This document shows positions 18,716-28,906 of a DNA stretch of 34,398 bases, in pieces. Under the pieces are notes generated by a model. The model had not been told where the DNA came from and made no database searches. It saw only the letters and a program-made list of their open reading frames with translations. Made by a program: the position numbers and the translations under genes. Source of the DNA: Chara braunii (lineage: Eukaryota; Streptophyta; Charophyceae; Charales; Characeae); NCBI GenBank assembly GCA_003427395.1, contig BFEA01001020.1, positions 117,208-151,605 on the forward strand, read 5' to 3'. Numbering within the stretch: the stretch's first letter is position 1; each line of letters starts with the position of its first letter.

Positions 18716-19866
18716 ATGGCAAACCCCTCAGGACCTGCAACAGGTGCAGATTCCGTTGTTGTTGTAACAAGCAACGAGGCAGGAAATTCCGCAACTGCTG
18801 CAGCCCCAAGATTTGAACCAGCAGGTGCTGGTCCCAGCTACGTCGGTCCCTATATGGATCGAAAGGCGGTGCACATACCGTCTAAGTATGACGACAAAGA
18901 AGACGTTGAATCCTGGATCAGCTCCATGAGGGCATACTTTGAGGTTCTGGGGACTCAACCTGAGACCCAGTCTGTGATCATGGTAATGAGTGTCGAGCCT
19001 GTTGTACGGGGGCTTCCTAGAAGTCCAAGCTACACGAGTTGGGGGTCCGAAGATAGAACTAACAAGGTGGCTTAAGGCCACCCCGGTTGCCTCCCTCGAG
19101 GAACTCCTCATTGCGCAATACATGGATCCACACGTTGCAGCAAGGGCAAGAAGCCAGCTTGACAAAATCAAACGCAGCAAGTGGACGGGCTCCACGAAAA
19201 GCCTCTAGACTTACCTCAGCAAGATGTTTGCTACACCCAGATTAGAACTGACTGATCAATCTTGCTTACATGTGGTCAAAGGCGCGGTTCCCACCAGTTT
19301 CACAAATCGCCTAGACAGGGACTTAATTGGGTACACTGACCGGTTCACTCTGATGAAGGACATAGTCAGTCTAAAGGCGATAAACCTCGTCTCCAAAGCA
19401 GGCAGAAAAAAGCCCATCGGCGGCAAGCCGTTCAAAGCCCATCGGCGACAAGCGGTTCAAAGGCAGCAGTCGTTTCGCTGTGCATGACCTGCTGGAGGCT
19501 GAAGAGGAGGCCGATGCAAATGACCCCACTCATGGTGACGACCAAGAACAGGACACTGATACAGTCTGTCCGTCAGCCCATAAGTCTGATGTAATCCAAA
19601 AAGAGGAAAATTTTACTGCCTTTAAAAAAATTGCCAATGCAAAGGGACCAAATCGGAATGCAGGGAAGAACTATGTCCAACTTCCCAAGGGAGTCAAAAT
19701 CCCAACAAAACCGGAGGATGCGGCCACTAAACCGTGGGTCGACCTCCGGATCACTGAAAATGACTTGCGGGGTAGACTCAAGAAGGGGGTATGCCTGCAT
19801 TGCCAGAAACCGAACCATAAGGTACAGGATTGCTATAGGCTGCAGGGAAACCAGAACCGGGCGTAA
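18716..19866 (+). pseudogene. Gag of element B (frameshifts, CCHC zinc knuckle)
   Basis: This is the structural protein that forms the virus-like particle and binds RNA. The ATG at 18716 starts an Ala-, Gly- and Ser-rich N-terminus, then MDRKAVHIPSKYDDKEDVES and WISSMRAYFEVLG, which is the start of a retrotransposon gag core. A frameshift near 19010 moves to the frame of 18990 (FLEVQATRVGG, RWLKATPVASLEELL), with a stop at 19206. The core goes on as YLSKMFATPRLELTD to 19487 and again in the frame of 19480. The last part ends in a perfect C-X2-C-X4-H-X4-C zinc knuckle (CLHCQKPNHKVQDC). The stop is at 19864-19866. At least two frame changes plus one nonsense codon make it non-functional. Confidence 0.8.
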
Positions 19867-19964
19867 AGTCGACTTCAACATCCTCTACAGCAAGGGAGAC
19901 TGGATCTGATGCGAATCAGCAGTCCTCCCTTAAAGCCCAATGATCTGCTGACGCCAAGGCTGAA

Positions 19965-20822
19965 GTGTGTAATGTTTTGTATGTCGAGTCTTGGGAGGAC
20001 GACTTCCACTACCACTTGGAGCATTGTGCTGAGATGAAACAGCAGCGTGCCCAATGGACATTGAATGTTATCTTCTTCAAACTTCTCATAAACCACCGCT
20101 ATCTCCATGTCTTGATTGACTGTGGTGCTACGGCTAACTTTATGTCACCTCATGCGATACGTAAAGTGGGCTTGGGAATGAAGCAAGTGGCCTTGCAGAA
20201 CCCTTGTCGGACCCAAGTTGGCAACAAAGAAGTTGTCTCTTCTACGCATGCAGTCAAAGGTGTGTGCACTACCTTTGACAAGGGTAAAACTGTCACCCAC
20301 GCATTGAACTTCTATGTCCTTGACAAGTGCCCCTTCGACGTTGTCCTTGGCTTGGGCTGGCTGCAGTCCAAATGTGAATGGACTAAGTGGAAGGAGTCAC
20401 TTTTCATGGTCAAAGATGCTCAAGGGAACGAGTTTCCCGTCCTCTTGGATGAAAAGCACGAGTCCCCAGTCACTTTTCTGAATGCTATAAAGTTCTGCAA
20501 GAAATGGAGCAAGCACAAAGAGGACGAGCAATTGTATGTTGCCTTTGTTTGTCCTACCCATGTGCCATCTACTTTTGCGGTTAATACCACTACTACTTCA
20601 ACTAGTGATTCTACTTCTAGCACCTCTACTTTTTTACCGTCTACTAGTCCAAATGATCCTACTTCAGATCCAGTTGCCTCTATTCACAACCAGCAACCTG
20701 ATCTAGGTGATCCCTTTGCTGATCCTCCACCCCCACCGGTTCCACCAAACATCCAAAACCTACTCGATCGGTTCCCAAAAGTTTTGTCCGCGCCACGTGG
20801 GGTCCCCACGCAATACGTTTGA
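19965..20822 (+). pseudogene. Retropepsin-like protease of element B
   Basis: The active site reads VLIDCGATANFMSPH near 20110, with Asp followed by Cys as in element A, and the second signature is VVLGLGWLQSKCEW. A Thr/Ser-rich linker with a proline tract (DPPPPPVPPNIQ) follows, and then LLDRFPKVLSAPRG, which leads into RT. The frame ends at TGA 20820-20822, followed in the same frame by HTIELVEG-like RT entry sequence, so the stop looks like a nonsense mutation (CGA to TGA is the simplest change). Confidence 0.82.
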
Positions 20823-21818
20823 CACACCATCGAGCTGGTCGAGGGTGTTGTTCCCCCAAAGGGCTGCGTATACCGAATGGGACCCGGCGAGTTGGAGGAA
20901 CTCCGACGACAGATTGACGAAATGATTGACAAAGGGTGGATCAAGCCTAGTGAGTCTGAATTTGGTGCTCCTGTTTTGTTTGTTCCGAAGAAAGGAGGCA
21001 AGCTCCGCATGTGTATTGACTATCACGGTCTAAACCGCATCACAAGAAAGAACGCTTATCCATTGCCCCACATAGATGACTTGCTTGATGCCGCAGGTGG
21101 GTACAAGGTTTTTTCCAAGATCGATCTCAAGTTTGGCTACCACCAAATTCAAGTCGATCCTGCGGACCAGCACAAGACTGCGTTCAAAACACGCAATGGG
21201 CTTTACGAGTTTACCGTAATGCCCTTCGGTCTCACGAACGCACCAGCCACCTTCCAAAGCCTCATGGACAAGGTCCTCCACGAACAGATTGGCCGGTTCG
21301 TGGTGGTATACCTCGATGATATACTAATCTTCAGCAAATCCATGGAGGAATACCTCAAGCACCTCGAGGAAGTGCTCACTATCCTCAAAAAAACGCAACT
21401 CCATCTCAACCTAGAGAAATTTGAGTTTGGGAAGGATAGCGTCATCTATCTTGGACATCGGTTGTCTGATTCAGGCCTAGAGCCTGAGGCAACCAAGTTT
21501 GAAGTCATACGCAATTGGCCTCAACCCGCGAACATTCGCGAACTGCGCTCTTTCCTGGGTCTCGCGTCATACTACCGGAAGTTTGTGCCCCGCTTCTCTA
21601 TTGTTGCTCGCTCGTTGTCCCGGTTAACAAGTAAGAATGTTCCCTACTCTTGGGACACCGCATGCAAGGACACCTTTCGAGCTTTGAAAGAAGCCTTGGT
21701 GAGTTACCCAGTACTCCGCATTGTAGATCCCAAACTGGCATTCGCAGTTACTACGGATGCAAGTCGGTATGGAATCGGCGAGTCGGTATGGAATCGGCGC
21801 AGTGCTGCAGCAAGATGA
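20823..21818 (+). pseudogene. Reverse transcriptase of element B
   Basis: This is an intact-looking RT domain: MGPGELEELRRQIDEMIDKG, KLRMCIDYHGLN, KIDLKFGYHQIQ, VMPFGLTNAPATFQ and the catalytic YLDDILIFS near 21308-21334, then LGHRLSDSGLEPE and LRSFLGLASYYRKFV in the connection. It runs directly into RNase H (VTTDASRYGIG), where a 19-bp tandem duplication (21762-21799) shifts the frame and leads to a stop at 21816-21818. The upstream stop at 20820 separates it from protease. Of all domains in the window this RT is the best preserved. Confidence 0.93.
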
Positions 21819-22200
21819 CGGCGATGGCTTGCGGCCGTTTGAATATTACAGCAAACGCATGCCCAACGAAAAGGTAGCCACTTCCACCTCCATGGCTTGC
21901 GACCGTTTGAATATTTCAACAAACGCATGCCCATCGAAAAGGTAGCCACTTCCACCTACATGTGCGAGCTCTATGCTTTGTGTATGGCTTTGGACCATTG
22001 GAAGCACTATCTTTTGGGACGCCACTTCAAAGTGTTCTCAGATCACAAGACTCTGTAATGGATTAAAGAGCAAACTACCTTGTCCCCTACGTTACTTCGC
22101 TGGTTCCATGAAATTAACATCTACGACTTCGAACTAAGGCACAAAAAGGGTTGTTATAACCGAGTACTTGATTCTTTGTCTCGCCACCCTGAGTACATGA
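21746..22200 (+). pseudogene. RNase H of element B (two tandem duplications, stop)
   Basis: The domain starts with VTTDASRYGIG. Two tandem duplications follow: 19 bp (21762-21780 and 21781-21799) and 68 bp (21824-21891 and 21892-21959). Together they add 87 bp, a multiple of three, so the frame after them (CELYALCMALDHWKHYLLGR) is the RT frame again. A TAA at 22056-22058 lies in HKTL-stop-WIKEQ, where Gln is expected. The end reads YDFELRHKKGCYNRVLDSLSRH, the usual RNase H C-terminus. Confidence 0.88.
21824..21959 (+). repeat. 68-bp tandem duplication in RNase H
   Basis: Both copies begin ATGGCTTGCG and end with AGCCACTTCCACCT; they differ at only a few positions. It lies 24 bp after the 19-bp duplication at 21762-21799. 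Both add extra copies of conserved RNase H sequence, so they happened within a once-normal gene. Confidence 0.9.
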
Positions 22201-23355
22201 CTTGCCTTGTGAAATCCTACGACCTCCGGAAGAAACTGAAGGAGGAGCTCGTAGAGCATACAGCCAAGGATCCCGAACTTAGTCCCATCCTTGAGCGGCT
22301 GCGGGCTGATCCTAGCAGCCAGCCCGATTTTCACGAGTACAGAGGACTGATTTTCCGTCGCTACGGGAACCACGACCGTTTGTGTGTGCCCAACCATGAG
22401 CCTCTCCACACGCACTTTTTGGATTTGGCTCATGGCCGGAGCGTACACTTAGGTATGGCAAAGACGTACGCAAATCTGCTGAGACAATTTGATTGGCCTG
22501 GCATGAAAGGGACTGTTGAAAAGTTTGTGGTTGAATGTCAAGTTTGTCAACGAATCAAACCATGCAGACAAAATCCCATGGGGCTACTTACACCCCTTCC
22601 CATTCCCGATGGTCCTGGGGAGTCCGTCTCCATCGACTTCACCGACATGGGAAAGGTAAGTAATAACAACTACTCACAAGTCATGGTGATTGTTGATCGA
22701 TTTTGCTTAATCTGATTCCTTTGCCACCTCACGCTCCAACAAAATTAGTGATCTATGAGTTCAAACAGAAGTACATTTTGTAGTTCGGAACCCCGAAGAC
22801 TCTTGTGCGCGATCGGGATTCGCGCTTCATTAATACTGAATGGAAGGATTTCACGTCCCAAATAGTGATCAGGCCTCTGGCCGACACCCCGAAGCCAATG
22901 GTTTGGTTGAGGAGATCAACCAGACTTTGTTTCAACTTCTCCGTGCCTTGATTATTCCGGATCAGGAAACATGGGATGAAGAGTTGTATTTCGTTAAGGG
23001 GTTGTACAACAACTCCGTCCATTCTGCCATCGGCATGACGCCCAACAAGTTGCATTACGGTTGGCAGATCCATAATCCGCTCTCCTACCTATTCCCTGAG
23101 CAGCCAGATGGCTTAACACCCAGCAGGCCTGGCTTCAGGGCCAAGTATGATCACTTGCTCAAGGTTGCCATTGCAGCAATGACCAAGCGACAGCACGCCA
23201 TGATCCATCATGCAAACAAAAAGCACCGACCGTCGAATATTAAGGTAGGAAGCTACGTCTGGGTCAAGATGTCTGAATTTTCAGAAAAGAGGGAGTCTCT
23301 CACAAACTTCTCCCACTCTACTATGGTATGTGGGAAGTTTGGATGTGATTGGTGA
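22200..23355 (+). pseudogene. Integrase of element B (frameshifts, stop)
   Basis: The zinc module reads THFLDLAHGRSVHLGMAKTY with CQVCQ about 30 residues later. The first catalytic Asp lies in VSIDFTDMGKV near 22635. After IVDRF at 22700 the frame shifts; in the new frame a TAG at 22781-22783 sits just before FGTPKTLVRDRDSRFI, which carries the second Asp, at an expected Gln. Another frame change near 22850 leads to HPEANGLVEEINQTL, which carries the catalytic Glu, and then to LYNNSVHSAIGMTPNKLHYG. A last frame change is near 23330. The order and residues are those of a gypsy integrase, but the gene is broken at least four times. Confidence 0.88.
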
Positions 23356-23770
23356 AGATCACTTTGGACCTTCGTACGTAGTTGATGTGCCAGCCCATCT
23401 GCGCACATACCCCGTGTTCCATGCATCAAAATTGTACCTCCACCGTGACGCTAAGACGTTCGATTATCGCAAAGACATGATCCCTCGTGCAATCAAAGGT
23501 GGGCATGAGATAGACAAAATTAAACAGCACGTAGGGAAGGGACGCAACAGACAGTACCAGGTTCACTTCATGTATCACCCGTTGGACGATCTGTACTGGA
23601 TTTCCAAGCAGGAACTGCTATGCAGCGCACCACGCGTTGTTAAACCCTACGAGCGACAAATCGCAGCTAACGCTACTCCTAAGATCTCTGCAAGGCTCAC
23701 TGCGACGGAGTATTCTAGGAACCTCTTTGCCTTGCTTGCTTACGATGCGTTCGTCGAGGACTCAGATTGA
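23330..23770 (+). pseudogene. GPY-like module and chromodomain of element B
   Basis: HFGPSYVVDVPAHLRTYPVF and HASKLYLH represent the integrase C-terminal GPY/F-like module. A chromodomain-like segment follows: HEIDKIKQHVGKGRNRQYQV, then HFMYHPLDDLYWISKQEL. This places element B among chromoviruses. The frame ends at TGA 23768-23770, about 30 bp before the polypurine tract, as expected for the end of pol. Confidence 0.85.
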
Positions 23771-23798
23771 GTTACTCGCTCGAAGGGACCTCGCTTTT

Positions 23799-23811
23799 GA
23801 GGGGGGGGTAG
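23799..23811 (+). promoter_or_regulatory. Polypurine tract of element B
   Basis: GAGGGGGGGGTAG directly precedes the TGTGATGACC start of the 3' LTR. It serves as plus-strand primer in this class of element. Confidence 0.88.
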
Positions 23812-24522
23812 TGTGATGACCCGTCCAAACATGGACTGAAACACACGGCTGATTTTTGAGTTTTGCCCATAGACTGAATGCCTTGCTGAGTTTCCCACCT
23901 GCTACTAAGTATGTGTGTGCACGCTTGCTGGACTGCATGTCTGGCTGAGTGCTGGTTGGATTGAGTGTGTGTGTGGCCCGCAAGGGCAGTTGCTCGTTCA
24001 TTGGGCCCTCACGGTCGGTACTTACCTGTGGCCGTGACATTGAGGGATTGCATCGGGAAAAACACTCAAGTAGCGGGAAGGCCGGTACCGCACCTTGAAG
24101 AGGTAGATGTGCGGGTACTGGAGGCCGAGCAGAAGAAGACAAAAGTGGCATTTTTAGAGGCCCAGTAGTTGTAGGTTAGGTCTAGGCGGATACCAGTCCA
24201 ACCACTCTGCATCTAGAGCCTGTACAGGCAATATCAAAGTCTGCAATGATGTTTCCCTCCGAAAGGGAGGAGGTACCGGTTGCTTGGAAGGTCGAGCGGC
24301 CTGGAAGTCACCGCCCGAAGAGGCAAGCAGGCCGCTATATCTCCCAGTCGGGCAAAGAGCCCCGCCTCATTCTCAATGTGCAAGTTTGGCGACACACTGG
24401 TTGGAGCGCCGGTTGGAGCAGCGCTACCCAGGAGCAGCGCTGCTGGGGGAAGGAGAAGGACACGGAGGAGGAAGAAGGACAGGAAGGGGGAGGAGCGCCA
24501 GGGGTACTTACTTGGCTATGGT
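23812..24522 (+). mobile_element. 3' LTR of element B, truncated
   Basis: It matches 15509-16213 of the 5' LTR with scattered substitutions and small indels. The match stops at TGGCTATGG (24522); the following AACAGAAACAAATGATC has no counterpart in the 5' LTR. The last ~530 bp, including U5 and the CA end, are missing. Confidence 0.9.
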
Positions 24523-25370
24523 AACAGAAACAAATGATCATATACGAGTATATGTATGCTTATATTGTCATATACGTATAATGAGTTGGTGAAACTCCGA
24601 CGAAACAGTCTGTCACAGCCCCTCGTTTGTTGTCCTCTACGACGGGAGGGATGAAGTAACAGAAAGGGTCATCTAGGTTAAAAAGCGAGTGAAGAACGGA
24701 ACAGAGGAGAAGGAAAGCCGAGCATGCAAATAAAGAAACAAAGCGCGAAGACAGCAAAAGAAAAGAAAGGAATTTTGAAGAAAGAGAGGGAGAGGAGGAA
24801 AGAAATGAAAGAAATGATCCAGCAATATAGGCCAACATCATGAATGGACACAACAACAACTTACGTAATAGCAAAAAACGCAGGGGGGAAAAAAAAAATG
24901 TGCTAACGAAAGGGGAGGAAGGAAATGATTGTTCAGGGTGTTGCTGCCAAGGCATTCATTTCGATAAGTCAAGATGGGGATCGGGTGTGGTAATTAGCTG
25001 AAAGCGAATTTCGTTATTTCGTTATTTTGACTGCTGGCGTTGTGTGAAACTCTTTCTGTGTTTAACTGTACACAGGGTAAGATAACAGAGAGGAGCAACC
25101 GGGTACGGGAAATGGCAGAACAGCATTGGGAAAAAGAAAAGGGAGCGAGGGTACATTCTTATCTTCAGAAAAATCAATGTTCACAGCCAGAAAACTCTAT
25201 AACTCAGAAAGAATACAATGAGAAGTGTAACCAAGATGAGAACTGTGTTGGTTCTGTTTTTCTTTTTGTGAGGGGGGGGGGAGGAGGAAAGATGTGACCT
25301 GCATGACTTTGTCCCATGAGCCCAAGCAAGGCTAATTACAAAGAACGCCTAGTTCACAATGAAACAGGAG
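24523..25370. other. Non-coding stretch, purine-rich
   Basis: It begins with a short AT-rich part that has near-palindromic CATATACG and CGTATAATG words (24536-24582), then turns strongly GA-rich to about 24930. One ORF on the plus strand (25040-25297) is hydrophilic and has no recognised motif; I do not support it as a gene. Confidence 0.5.
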
Positions 25371-25597
25371 CCAGGGGCAGGCGCAGGGCAGAGGCCTATC
25401 TTTTTCCTTTTTCTTCCCTCTTATTTCTTTTTTTTGTTTTTCTTTTTTTTGTCCCTTTGGCGCAAAGAGGGGCAAGGACAGGGCCAGGGGCAGGCGCAGG
25501 GCAAAGGCCTATCTTTTTTCTTTTTCCTCTTTTTTCCCTCTTATTTCTTTATTTTGTTTTTCTTCTTTTTGTCCCTTTCTTTTTTTTGTGTTTGGCG
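25371..25597 (+). repeat. 113-bp tandem duplication, GC box plus T-rich tract
   Basis: Two units (25371-25483 and 25484-25597) each have CCAGGGGCAGGCGCAGGGCA followed by a long pyrimidine tract of T and C. They differ mainly in T-run lengths. Confidence 0.85.
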
Positions 25598-25599
25598 GG

Positions 25600-25600
<1 letters not shown>

Positions 25601-25629
<29 letters not shown>
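25601..25629 (+). repeat. Homopolymer of 29 G
   Basis: An uninterrupted G run directly follows GGCGGGT. Its length may be inaccurate, as sequencing of long G runs is error-prone. On paper it could form G-quadruplexes. Confidence 0.9.
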
Positions 25630-25631
<2 letters not shown>

Positions 25632-26880
25632 TATCATGGAATAGCCATCTTTGACTCACTGATGGGGACCGGACCGGTTCAACGGATTGGCATTCATCTG
25701 TGACCCGAAAAGTGGCCGTGTAGTGGGGATCCTGACGTAAGCCCTTCAGAAGCCTTGAATTCATGAAGCAATTCCAGGGATCTCACATGTGGTTAACGAG
25801 GGGTGTTATTTTCGGCGAATTTTGCACCGAAACTGTCACGTTGTGCTGTTTTTTTGCTTTTTTCTTGTTGTGCTGTCTTTTTGCTTTTTTCTTGTTTTTC
25901 TTTTCTTGTGACATATATGTGCTCTAGGATACGTCATGTGTCCAGTTTTGAAATGTTTGGATCAATAATGAAAAAGTTGGCATGTCATTGAATTCCGTCA
26001 TTTTAATTCGGACACTATGGGCCCATATCGTTTGTTTTTGAAATTTTCGATGAATTTTGCACCGAAATTGCCGGCAAAAACGGCAAATATTTGGCCCCCC
26101 GTTAACCATCTCTCAGGGATTTCCCTACTGCTGGGAGATAAGACGGCAGGATAATATCGCACACCATAGGCACATCGACAGCAGGGAGAGACTGCATGGA
26201 ATGACTAACGAGGGAATGAATGAGTGGCAACAACAGATGTGTACTGGTATAAATAAACACCCCGTACATCACCATAGTTCCTGCCCACACTGGCATTTCA
26301 TTGCGGAACAAAGGCGAAAGCCAAATTTCACAGCCTGAATACCAGTAGATCGACATAGTTCCCACGTGGCCCAATATCCAATTGGGCTGGTTCTGAAGAG
26401 TGCCGTTCCGTCATGGCTATGCCAAGGGTACCATGTTAAACACTCAAGGTATGGAGAGGCTGTTAACAGAGCCCTAAAATTTCAGGATTTTTTCAGGGTC
26501 ATTATACTAAACGTCCCACACCTTTTAAGGCAGACTTGTCACCAGTCCATAGAGTGGACACCAAGTAAACCAACAAAGTAAAAAAAATCGTCAAAGGGGC
26601 TTTAAACCCCAACGCAAAAGTGTGTTTTCATGCAAAATTCACTCTTTTCAGTTTTTAGGATTTTCAGGATTTTTCAGGGCTAGCCAACACAATCACTCCA
26701 AGACCCCAACAAACACCAAACCTGGCACACACAGACCTTGACCAAAAATAAAACAGGGCAAAAAGAAAAGAAAAAAACAGAACAAGCTAAAAAAAATGAT
26801 CTCCAATGCACTCTTCAGGGTTGACGGGGTTGACGGGGTTAACTGGGCCTGAAAAGTGGGGGTCCCTGTAAACCGCTTAT
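25630..26880. other. Non-coding stretch with short direct repeats
   Basis: No gene recognised. The word GAATTTTGCACCGAAA occurs at 25817-25832 and again at 26052-26067, 235 bp apart and with similar flanks. A 27-bp tandem repeat (TTGTTGTGCTGT plus T-rich) lies at 25840-25896. A small GTTGACGGG repeat lies near 26819-26840. Confidence 0.6.
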
Positions 26881-26881
26881 G

Positions 26882-26882
<1 letters not shown>

Positions 26883-26957
<75 letters not shown>
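26883..26957 (+). repeat. Compound microsatellite (CT)n(GT)n(AT)n
   Basis: (CT) for 42 bp, then (GT) for 24 bp, then a short (AT) run. The three motifs abut without spacer. Confidence 0.97.
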
Positions 26958-27130
26958 CAATCGAGCTGCTAGCGTTGGAGCAATCCATGTGCAGATTCGG
27001 GTATGAACATGAAGCACATTGACGTGACACTGATAGAATTCTTCTTTTTCTTACTCTCTATTATGTCCACGGTGTAAGAGTGTATGTTATCCAGATATGC
27101 TTCGTATTGTCTAAACATACGCTACTAATG

Positions 27131-27231
27131 GATGTAGCCGTGGCGTAAGGAGAAATGTTGTCGCTCTGAATGGTATACACATGTGACTGTTGACACACTA
27201 CAAGATCATCCGTTCGAATCCTGATGGCATC
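27131..27231 (+). ncRNA. tRNA-like segment or SINE head (candidate)
   Basis: A B-box-like GTTCGAATC (27212-27220) is preceded by an A-box-like TAGCCGTGGCGTAAGG (27135-27150), spaced as in a long tRNA or one with an intron. The first bases GATGTAG pair with the last TGGCATC in five or six of seven positions, like an acceptor stem. The T-stem pairs poorly, so it is not a normal tRNA gene. A similar A-box-like segment, TCCACGGTGTAAGAG, occurs just upstream at 27066. A tRNA pseudogene or SINE is the simplest reading. Confidence 0.35.
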
Positions 27232-27239
27232 AGATGAAA

Positions 27240-27900
27240 AGAACGAGGAGATATTTTGTAGCTGTGTCTCAACGAAGATGAAAATGTTGTTTCTCTGTTT
27301 CGAGGGATGTTGAGCGCAGTGGTGGTGAAAGGAGGGGGGGTTGAGAAAGGATGATGTCATGGAGAGTGGGTTGCCCTTTGAGTGGGGTACCTGTCCCGTG
27401 GAACCCTTGATTGGCTTGGGGAAATTGTACACGTGGCAAGACTCTGGTGAGCGGGTGGGGGGAGACGATTTTCGAGGGCCGCAGGAGTTGTCATTACGGT
27501 GGTGGAGGAACGATGGAGGGTCAGGAGGAGGGACGAAGGGGACGGTTGGGATCTGGGCGTACTATTGCGGTAGCAGCTCTATGATTTTCGGTCAGAACAG
27601 GCTTAGAGAACGGATACAGCAGGGACAACCCTCTACATGTTTTTGTTCCCCCGCTTCCTCCTCCGATTTCATCTTCCGCCTCCTCGTGTGCCCGTTGGAT
27701 TTCAAGATTACATTTGATTGCAGCATGATCGTTTCCAAGGTGAATTCAGTGGCAAACACAGAATCTGCTCTTCGCAACAACGGCACATGGCTGGTCAGGA
27801 GTGAACTCCTGATCTGCAAATCTGCACAAGACGCCCCCCTTTCATTCTCTCCACTGCCTTGGCCTGCAAGCTGCATCCCAAACAACCGTACCTTTGGATG
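27240..27900. other. Stretch with an unassigned ORF
   Basis: An open frame of about 186 codons runs on the plus strand at 27341-27901, and a 97-codon frame runs on the minus strand at 27592-27885. Neither shows a known motif, and the plus-strand composition (Gly-rich, then mixed) does not convince me. I do not call a gene. Confidence 0.3.
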
Positions 27901-27904
27901 ACCG

Positions 27905-27906
<2 letters not shown>

Positions 27907-27962
<56 letters not shown>
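27907..27962 (+). repeat. (CT)28 microsatellite
   Basis: A perfect dinucleotide run of 56 bp, followed about 30 bp later by an imperfect GT/GC run (27990-28015). Confidence 0.97.
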
Positions 27963-27965
<3 letters not shown>

Positions 27966-28062
27966 GTGTGTGCTGTCCGCATATATAAAAGTGTGCGTGT
28001 GTGCGCGCGCGTGTTTGTTTCTATGGACACGTGCAGAGAAACGGCTTCCTTTTTAACATTGT

Positions 28063-28779
28063 CGGGCTGCGGGGTAACGACTAGTCAGGGAAAGTCGAAA
28101 ATGAGTATGATGAGGAGGAGGAGGAGAAAGTATCGAGTAGATGAAACGTAAATGTCTGATGCCAGACCGCGAATGTGAGGAAGAAAGGGCTGCCTCTAGA
28201 AAAGGGGTCTGGAGACCGGCCCGACGATGAGATTGCGAGAGCGAGAAGCGCGCAACGCTGGTTCTACACCCGTAGCCTATCTGCAGCATACTGATCAGAT
28301 GCTCTCTCCCCATTTCTTCTTTTTCGAAGGTTTCAATTCCTTAAAATAAAAAGGAAAGAAATATTTAAAAAAAAGTTTTACTAAAAAGATAAAGAAAAGG
28401 CTTTAAATCACATGTGCCCAAAGCAAATCATGGGGCTGCTAGGTGCCGGAGCCAGCAGGCCAGGACGCAATGGGCGTCGACGAGTTATAGCGCAGCACAG
28501 CCAGAATTGGACACTATAGAAAAGGCTCTCGAGTCAATCGCCAGCAGTTCATGGCAGAGGCGATGAAAGCAGGTTTTAAGAAAGGGGGTACCACAGAAAC
28601 TCTTTTTTTGACAAAGCAGCTCATAGCAAACATAACGGCTATATGGCGCAATGAGACTCCGACAGAAACTGCGCACATAGTGAAGGTACATTGAAAAAAA
28701 AAAAAAAAAAAAAGAACAGCTAAGGTTAAACCCCGCACTAAGAAGAAGGTGATGAGAGACGATGGAGCAGGAAGACCAT
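28063..28779. other. Gene-free stretch
   Basis: No gene recognised on either strand. It contains an A-rich patch at 28340-28400 and a poly(A) run of about 20 bp at 28694-28713. Confidence 0.5.
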
Positions 28780-28906
28780 GCGCCAGATAGTCCATGGCTA
28801 AGGCGGCCAGATAGTCACGGCTAAGGCGGCCAGATAGTCACGGCTAAGGCGGCCAGATAGTCACGGCTAAGGCGGACACATGGTTCATGGCTAAGGTGGT
28901 TCACGG
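28780..28906 (+). repeat. 23-bp minisatellite (CCAGATAGTCACGGCTAAG)
   Basis: About five units of GCGGCCAGATAGTC-ACGGCTAAG type; the central ones are identical and the edges diverge. Confidence 0.92.

Larger units (their letters stand above)
15509..24522 (+). mobile_element. Ty3/gypsy chromovirus element B
   Basis: This is a nearly full-length but dead LTR retrotransposon: 5' LTR (15509-16741), primer-binding site, a long leader, gag, protease, RT, RNase H, integrase, chromodomain, polypurine tract and a 3' LTR (23812-24522) that lacks its last ~530 bp. The shared LTR part differs at a few dozen sites by eye, so insertion is not recent. The element sits inside the Penelope-like element at its left edge. 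The right target-site duplication cannot be read because the 3' LTR is truncated. Confidence 0.93.

Noticed and set aside
18546-18809. Minus-strand ORF opposite gag
   Set aside because: It overlaps the gag coding frames and has no independent motif.
25316-25703. Plus-strand ORFs with Phe- and Gly-rich proteins
   Set aside because: They are translations of T-rich tracts and the poly-G run.
28780-28906. CRISPR-like array
   Set aside because: Units abut as a plain tandem repeat without unique spacers, and the genome is eukaryotic.
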